Assembly (NCBI RefSeq): GCF_020179425.1
Contig: NZ_JAILYM010000011.1
Coordinates: 16,101-80,100, forward strand
DNA length: 64,000 bases
DNA from: Novosphingobium percolationis
GTDB lineage: Bacteria > Pseudomonadota > Alphaproteobacteria > Sphingomonadales > Sphingomonadaceae
Direction: 5' to 3'
Positions 61,316 through 64,000 of the stretch are shown here, in pieces; the stretch's first letter is position 1; every line of letters begins with the position of its first letter. The notes below the pieces were generated by a model, which was not told the origin of the DNA, made no database searches, and worked only from the letters and a program-made list of their open reading frames with translations. A program made the position numbers and the translations under genes.

Positions 61316-61957
61316 TCAGGGCAAAGCGTCGTCCACTGCAACATAGAAGCCCCGGCGATGAGACCCGCTGTAGCGAATAAGACCACGGCCCTTCAGCTCA
61401 GCAATGTCACGTTTCGCGGTACGATCACTGACCAGCCAACGGGCTACAATGTCATCGAAGGTACACCGATCACCGCTCGCGACTCGACCCAGTAGCCATG
61501 CCTGACGCTCGTTCAACGGCACATTATTGGTGACATGCATGTCACCAATAATGTCACCATTCGTGTCACCATTAGCATGGGCCCGACCGGTTGGCTGCAA
61601 AGGTATAGGTGCGCTTGGCGCCAGGATTGTGTCGGGGATCTCTGATCCAAATTCCGCCCCGATGTTGGGAGGAAAGCCCACCTCGAGCTCGGTCAAATGC
61701 TCCAGAACCAACTCACGTGCAGCCAGAGATTGGGCGCAAAGTCTCATTAGGAAATAACCGCTTGGCCCCATTTCCCCGCTAAGCCAGTTCTTCACACTGC
61801 GCTCACTGGCACCAGTCCACCGCATGATGGTTTTCACCGATCGGTGGGTGTCATCGTGCTCGAGGCGTAAGGCCTCCGCGATCAGTTCCGCATAGTCCTT
61901 CGCCGACTTCGCCAACCCGTTCCACGGGTGCAACATCTTGCCCTTTTTCGGCAACAT
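61316..61957 (-). CDS. Two-domain HTH regulator of the island
   Basis: The 213-residue protein has an N-terminal HTH (THRSVKTIMRWTGASERSVK, then NWLSGEMGPSGYFLMRL) and a C-terminal winged-helix DeoR/SMC-like segment (NERQAWLLGRVASGDRCTFD; RWLVSDRTAKRDIAELKGRG; GLIRYSGSHRRGFYV). The linker (about residues 125-150, rich in Gly, Asp and Asn) is coded by a 34-bp perfect palindrome plus 12-bp repeats. It is divergent from the broken recombinase and may control island genes. An upstream in-frame choice of start between 61957 and 61936 is open. Confidence 0.75.
   Translation of the reverse strand: MLPKKGKMLHPWNGLAKSAKDYAELIAEALRLEHDDTHRSVKTIMRWTGASERSVKNWLSGEMGPSGYFLMRLCAQSLAARELVLEHLTELEVGFPPNIGAEFGSEIPDTILAPSAPIPLQPTGRAHANGDTNGDIIGDMHVTNNVPLNERQAWLLGRVASGDRCTFDDIVARWLVSDRTAKRDIAELKGRGLIRYSGSHRRGFYVAVDDALP
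61521..61554. repeat. 34-bp perfect palindrome inside the regulator gene, with 12-bp repeats
   Basis: ACATTATTGGTGACATG (61521-61537) is followed at once by its exact complement (61538-61554). The right half begins a 12-bp tandem array of TGTCACCA-type units (61540, 61552 and 61564). The site resembles a cluster of operator half-sites placed within the coding sequence for the linker. Confidence 0.85.
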
Positions 61958-62077
61958 CCTCCGCTCCTTTCGCCGTTAAAATCACGTGCGAGCGGAACGG
62001 TAGGCAGAGGTGCACTTCGGGCTGCAGTTGGTGGACGCCCTGGACTGCTGCGGCGGCTGAACCGGAAAGGGCGACGC

Positions 62078-62513
62078 TTGAAGGATTTGCAGAACGACGA
62101 GGATCGGAACCGACAAGGCACGACAACCCGCGCTGTGCGGGCTGCTGAATATGTCCGCATGTCGACCGACCACCAAAAATACTCGACTGAAAATCAGGCC
62201 GATGCGATCCGCAAATACGCATCCTCTCGGGACATCGAAATTGTCCGCACATATGCCGACGATGGCAAGAGCGGCCTGTCGATCGATGGACGTGCCTCGC
62301 TTCAGCGCCTGATCGCCGATGTTGAGGCTGGGGCCGCCGATTTCGAGATGATCCTGGTTTATGATGTGAGCCGCTGGGGCCGCTTCCAGGATGCGGACGA
62401 GAGCGCCTACTACGAGTACATCTGCCGCCGATCCGGGATCCAGATCGCCTATTGCGCCGAGCAGTTCGAAAACGATGGCTCCCCGATGAGCACCATGTTC
62501 AAGGGGTTTGACG
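62078..62513 (+). pseudogene. Serine recombinase, truncated by IS3-family element
   Basis: The frame shows the catalytic N-terminus of a large serine recombinase: AAEYVRMSTDHQKYSTENQA with the nucleophile Ser, YADDGKSGLSIDGRASLQRL, ILVYDVSRWGRFQDADESAY and YCAEQFENDGSPMSTMFKGF. Coding stops matching at the IS left end (62514); the last codons before TGA at 62569 are IS sequence. The DNA-binding C-terminus is absent on the other side of the IS. The start is probably TTG 62078, with GGAAAGG upstream. Confidence 0.85.
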
Positions 62514-62540
62514 TGACCCCCAGCTTTCCACCAGCTGAGA

Positions 62541-63452
62541 TTAGAGCCGGGCCGTTTTGTTGCGCATGAGCGCAGGGTAAGCAATGGCCTGTGCAGCGGA
62601 GCCCGTAGGGCGTAGCGGAGCAGGCCATTGCTTATGCAGTTCGGCGGCGAATGCCGCCGGGGTCTCGTAGCCAAGGGCTGAGTGTGGCCGCTCGTGGTTG
62701 TAGTCCTCGACCCATGCAGCGACCTGAACGCGGGCATGGTCCATGCTGAGGAACAGCGTCTCGTTTAGCAGTTCATCGCGCATGCGGCCGTTGAAGCTCT
62801 CGACGTAGCCGTTCTGCATTGGCTTGCCTGGCGCGATATAGTGCCACTCCACTCCGGCCTCACCGCACCAAGCGAGCACGGCATTGGACGTGAGCTCCGT
62901 GCCATTGTCGCTGACGATCATGCGCGGCTTGCCACGTTCCGCGATGAGATCGGCCAGTTCCCGCACCAGCCTGCGGCCCGAGATCGAGGTATCCGGCACT
63001 GCCCGCAGGCACTCCCGGGTCACGTCATCGACGATGTTCAGCACCCTGAACCGACGGCCTGACGCGAGCTGATCATGCACGAAATCCAAGCTCCAGCGCT
63101 GGTTGGGCAACGCCAGAACCGGTGCGGGTGCCCGTGCACCGATAGCACGGCGCCGATTGCGTCGCCGTCTGACCGCCAGCTTCTCCTCGCGGTACAGCCG
63201 CTGGGTCTTCTTGCGGTTGATCACGATGCCCTCACGCCGCAGCAGGATATGCAGCCGGCGATAGCCGAACCGACGCCGCTGCTGGGCTAGCTCGCGCAGC
63301 TTCGACCGAACCTCGGCATCGTCATCCCGCTGGGACCGGTAGCGCATGCTCTTCCGGTCAGCGCCTATCACACGACACGCCCGCCGCTCGCTCATCCCCA
63401 GGAACGCCTGGAGACGCGCGACCGCCTCTCGCTTGGCAGCGGGCGTCACCAA
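62541..63452 (-). CDS. IS3-family OrfB integrase
   Basis: The 303-residue product is an intact DDE integrase: HTH_21 region (FGYRRLHILLRREGIVINRK), then catalytic residues in RWSLDFVHDQLASG, IVSDNGTELTSNAVLAW and GYVESFNGRMRDELLN. It overlaps OrfA by 7 bp in another frame (AAAAATT near 63451), the usual arrangement for production of the OrfAB fusion by -1 slippage. Confidence 0.94.
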   Translation of the reverse strand: MVTPAAKREAVARLQAFLGMSERRACRVIGADRKSMRYRSQRDDDAEVRSKLRELAQQRRRFGYRRLHILLRREGIVINRKKTQRLYREEKLAVRRRRNRRRAIGARAPAPVLALPNQRWSLDFVHDQLASGRRFRVLNIVDDVTRECLRAVPDTSISGRRLVRELADLIAERGKPRMIVSDNGTELTSNAVLAWCGEAGVEWHYIAPGKPMQNGYVESFNGRMRDELLNETLFLSMDHARVQVAAWVEDYNHERPHSALGYETPAAFAAELHKQWPAPLRPTGSAAQAIAYPALMRNKTARL

Positions 63453-63712
63453 TTTTTTGCGAGAAGATCCTTCAGACCGGCGTTGTCGAGCATAGCCTCG
63501 GCCAGCAGCCGCTTCAGCTTGGCGTTCTCGTCTTCGAGCGCCCTCAGCCGCTTCGCGTCCGACACTTCCAGGCCGCCATACTTGGCCTTCCAGTTGTAAA
63601 TCGTCGCTTCCGACACGCCGTGCCGCCGAGCCAGATCAGCGGTCTTCGCACCCGCTTCTGCCTCCTTCAGCACGCCAATGATCTGCTCTTCCGTGAACCT
63701 CGTTCGCTTCAT
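63446..63712 (-). CDS. IS3-family OrfA
   Basis: The 88-residue product has the IS3 OrfA HTH (FTEEQIIGVLKEAEAGAKTA; LARRHGVSEATIYNWKAKYG) and leucine-zipper tail (LRALEDENAKLKRLLAEAM). It is intact, starts at ATG 63712 and overlaps OrfB. Confidence 0.94.
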   Translation of the reverse strand: MKRTRFTEEQIIGVLKEAEAGAKTADLARRHGVSEATIYNWKAKYGGLEVSDAKRLRALEDENAKLKRLLAEAMLDNAGLKDLLAKNW

Positions 63713-63778
63713 CTGTCCGTCCTTCCAATGGGCGGACTCTAATCAAGCTTGGACGAAAATCAGGGGGTCACGTCAAGA

Positions 63779-63803
63779 CCCCTCTTGCTTCCACAGTGCT
63801 TAC
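63779..63803. repeat. 25-bp direct repeat, right copy inside the island
   Basis: Second copy of the repeat at 57313-57337 (24 of 25 bases identical). It starts nine bases after the IS3 end and lies 71 bp before the tRNA gene. Confidence 0.65.
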
Positions 63804-63871
63804 AGCGCGCCACAAACGCAAAAAACTCCCCGGAGGGAGCTTTCGCCAAGTCTTTGAAAGGATTGGATGGT

Positions 63872-63950
<79 letters not shown>

Positions 63951-64000
63951 ACACCAAGATTGCGTATGAGACGCAAAAAGGGGCCTATGATGGCCCCTTT

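Larger units (their letters stand above)
62514..63770. mobile_element. IS3-family insertion sequence, copy 2
   Basis: The element is about 1.26 kb, with ends starting TGACCCCC (left 62514, right ending 63770). It carries intact OrfA and OrfB on the minus strand. The inverted similarity continues outward into the flanks (TTGACG on the left, CGTCAA on the right), and there is no target duplication. The element differs in sequence from the IS3 copy at 38302-39547. Confidence 0.85.

Overview
The window reads as a GC-rich alphaproteobacterial chromosome, most probably a sphingomonad such as Novosphingobium (inferred from gene content and gene order; no rRNA is present to confirm it). Conserved single-copy genes (proA, nadD, rsfS, rlmH, envC, ctpA, dsbB, coq7) and an initiator tRNA lie in the right half. 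The left half is accessory DNA: conjugation genes, catabolic genes and many insertion sequences.

Layout. (1) 1-6.6 kb: the start of an F-type conjugation operon on the minus strand (pilin traA, L, E, K, B, dsbC-like, V, C), divergent from two small regulators; a LexA-type box lies between them. (2) 6.6-10.5 kb: decaying genes, namely a frameshifted uracil-DNA glycosylase-like gene, a TPR/OB-fold gene with an internal amber codon, and Tn3 and IS3 remnants. (3) 10.6-15.2 kb: etfBA and a TonB-dependent receptor. (4) 15.5-31.7 kb: an IS1380 element and an IS701 element bracket a catabolic cluster: Baeyer-Villiger monooxygenase, alpha/beta hydrolase, thiolase, hydratase/hydroxyacyl-CoA dehydrogenase, aldehyde dehydrogenase, IclR regulator, acyl-CoA dehydrogenase, iron alcohol dehydrogenase, class III CoA-transferase and AraC regulator. 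Together these could carry a cyclic ketone through lactone, hydroxy acid and dicarboxylic acid to CoA thioesters, with ETF taking electrons from the dehydrogenase. (5) 31.7-40.4 kb: a defence-like mobile patch: TPR protein, a fusion of a DUF6946/PD-(D/E)xK-like domain to an M15-like peptidase domain, a HigB/HigA-ImmA toxin-antitoxin pair with a palindromic operator, a LexA/CI-like repressor without its Ser-Lys dyad, an IS110 element with a structured downstream region, and an IS3 element joining an integrase fragment to a resolvase fragment.

(6) 40.4-46.1 kb: a thioesterase divergent from an FAD oxidoreductase - GMC oxidoreductase - aldehyde dehydrogenase operon; a LacI-type operator lies between them and a LacI regulator is encoded at the far end. 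(7) 46.1-57.1 kb: the housekeeping block, an M23 peptidase/bactofilin pair and an RTX serralysin-like protease. (8) 57.1-63.95 kb: a genomic island in the 3' part of tRNA-fMet, bounded by 46-bp direct repeats. It carries a tyrosine integrase, a DUF3293 protein, a second-type metK preceded by what looks like a SAM-II riboswitch, a regulator whose linker is coded by a 34-bp perfect palindrome, and a serine recombinase cut off by an IS3-family element.

The items most worth a second look are the SAM-II riboswitch/metK island, the nuclease-peptidase fusion beside a toxin-antitoxin module, the possible bridge RNA of the IS110 element, and the compact cycloalkanone pathway.
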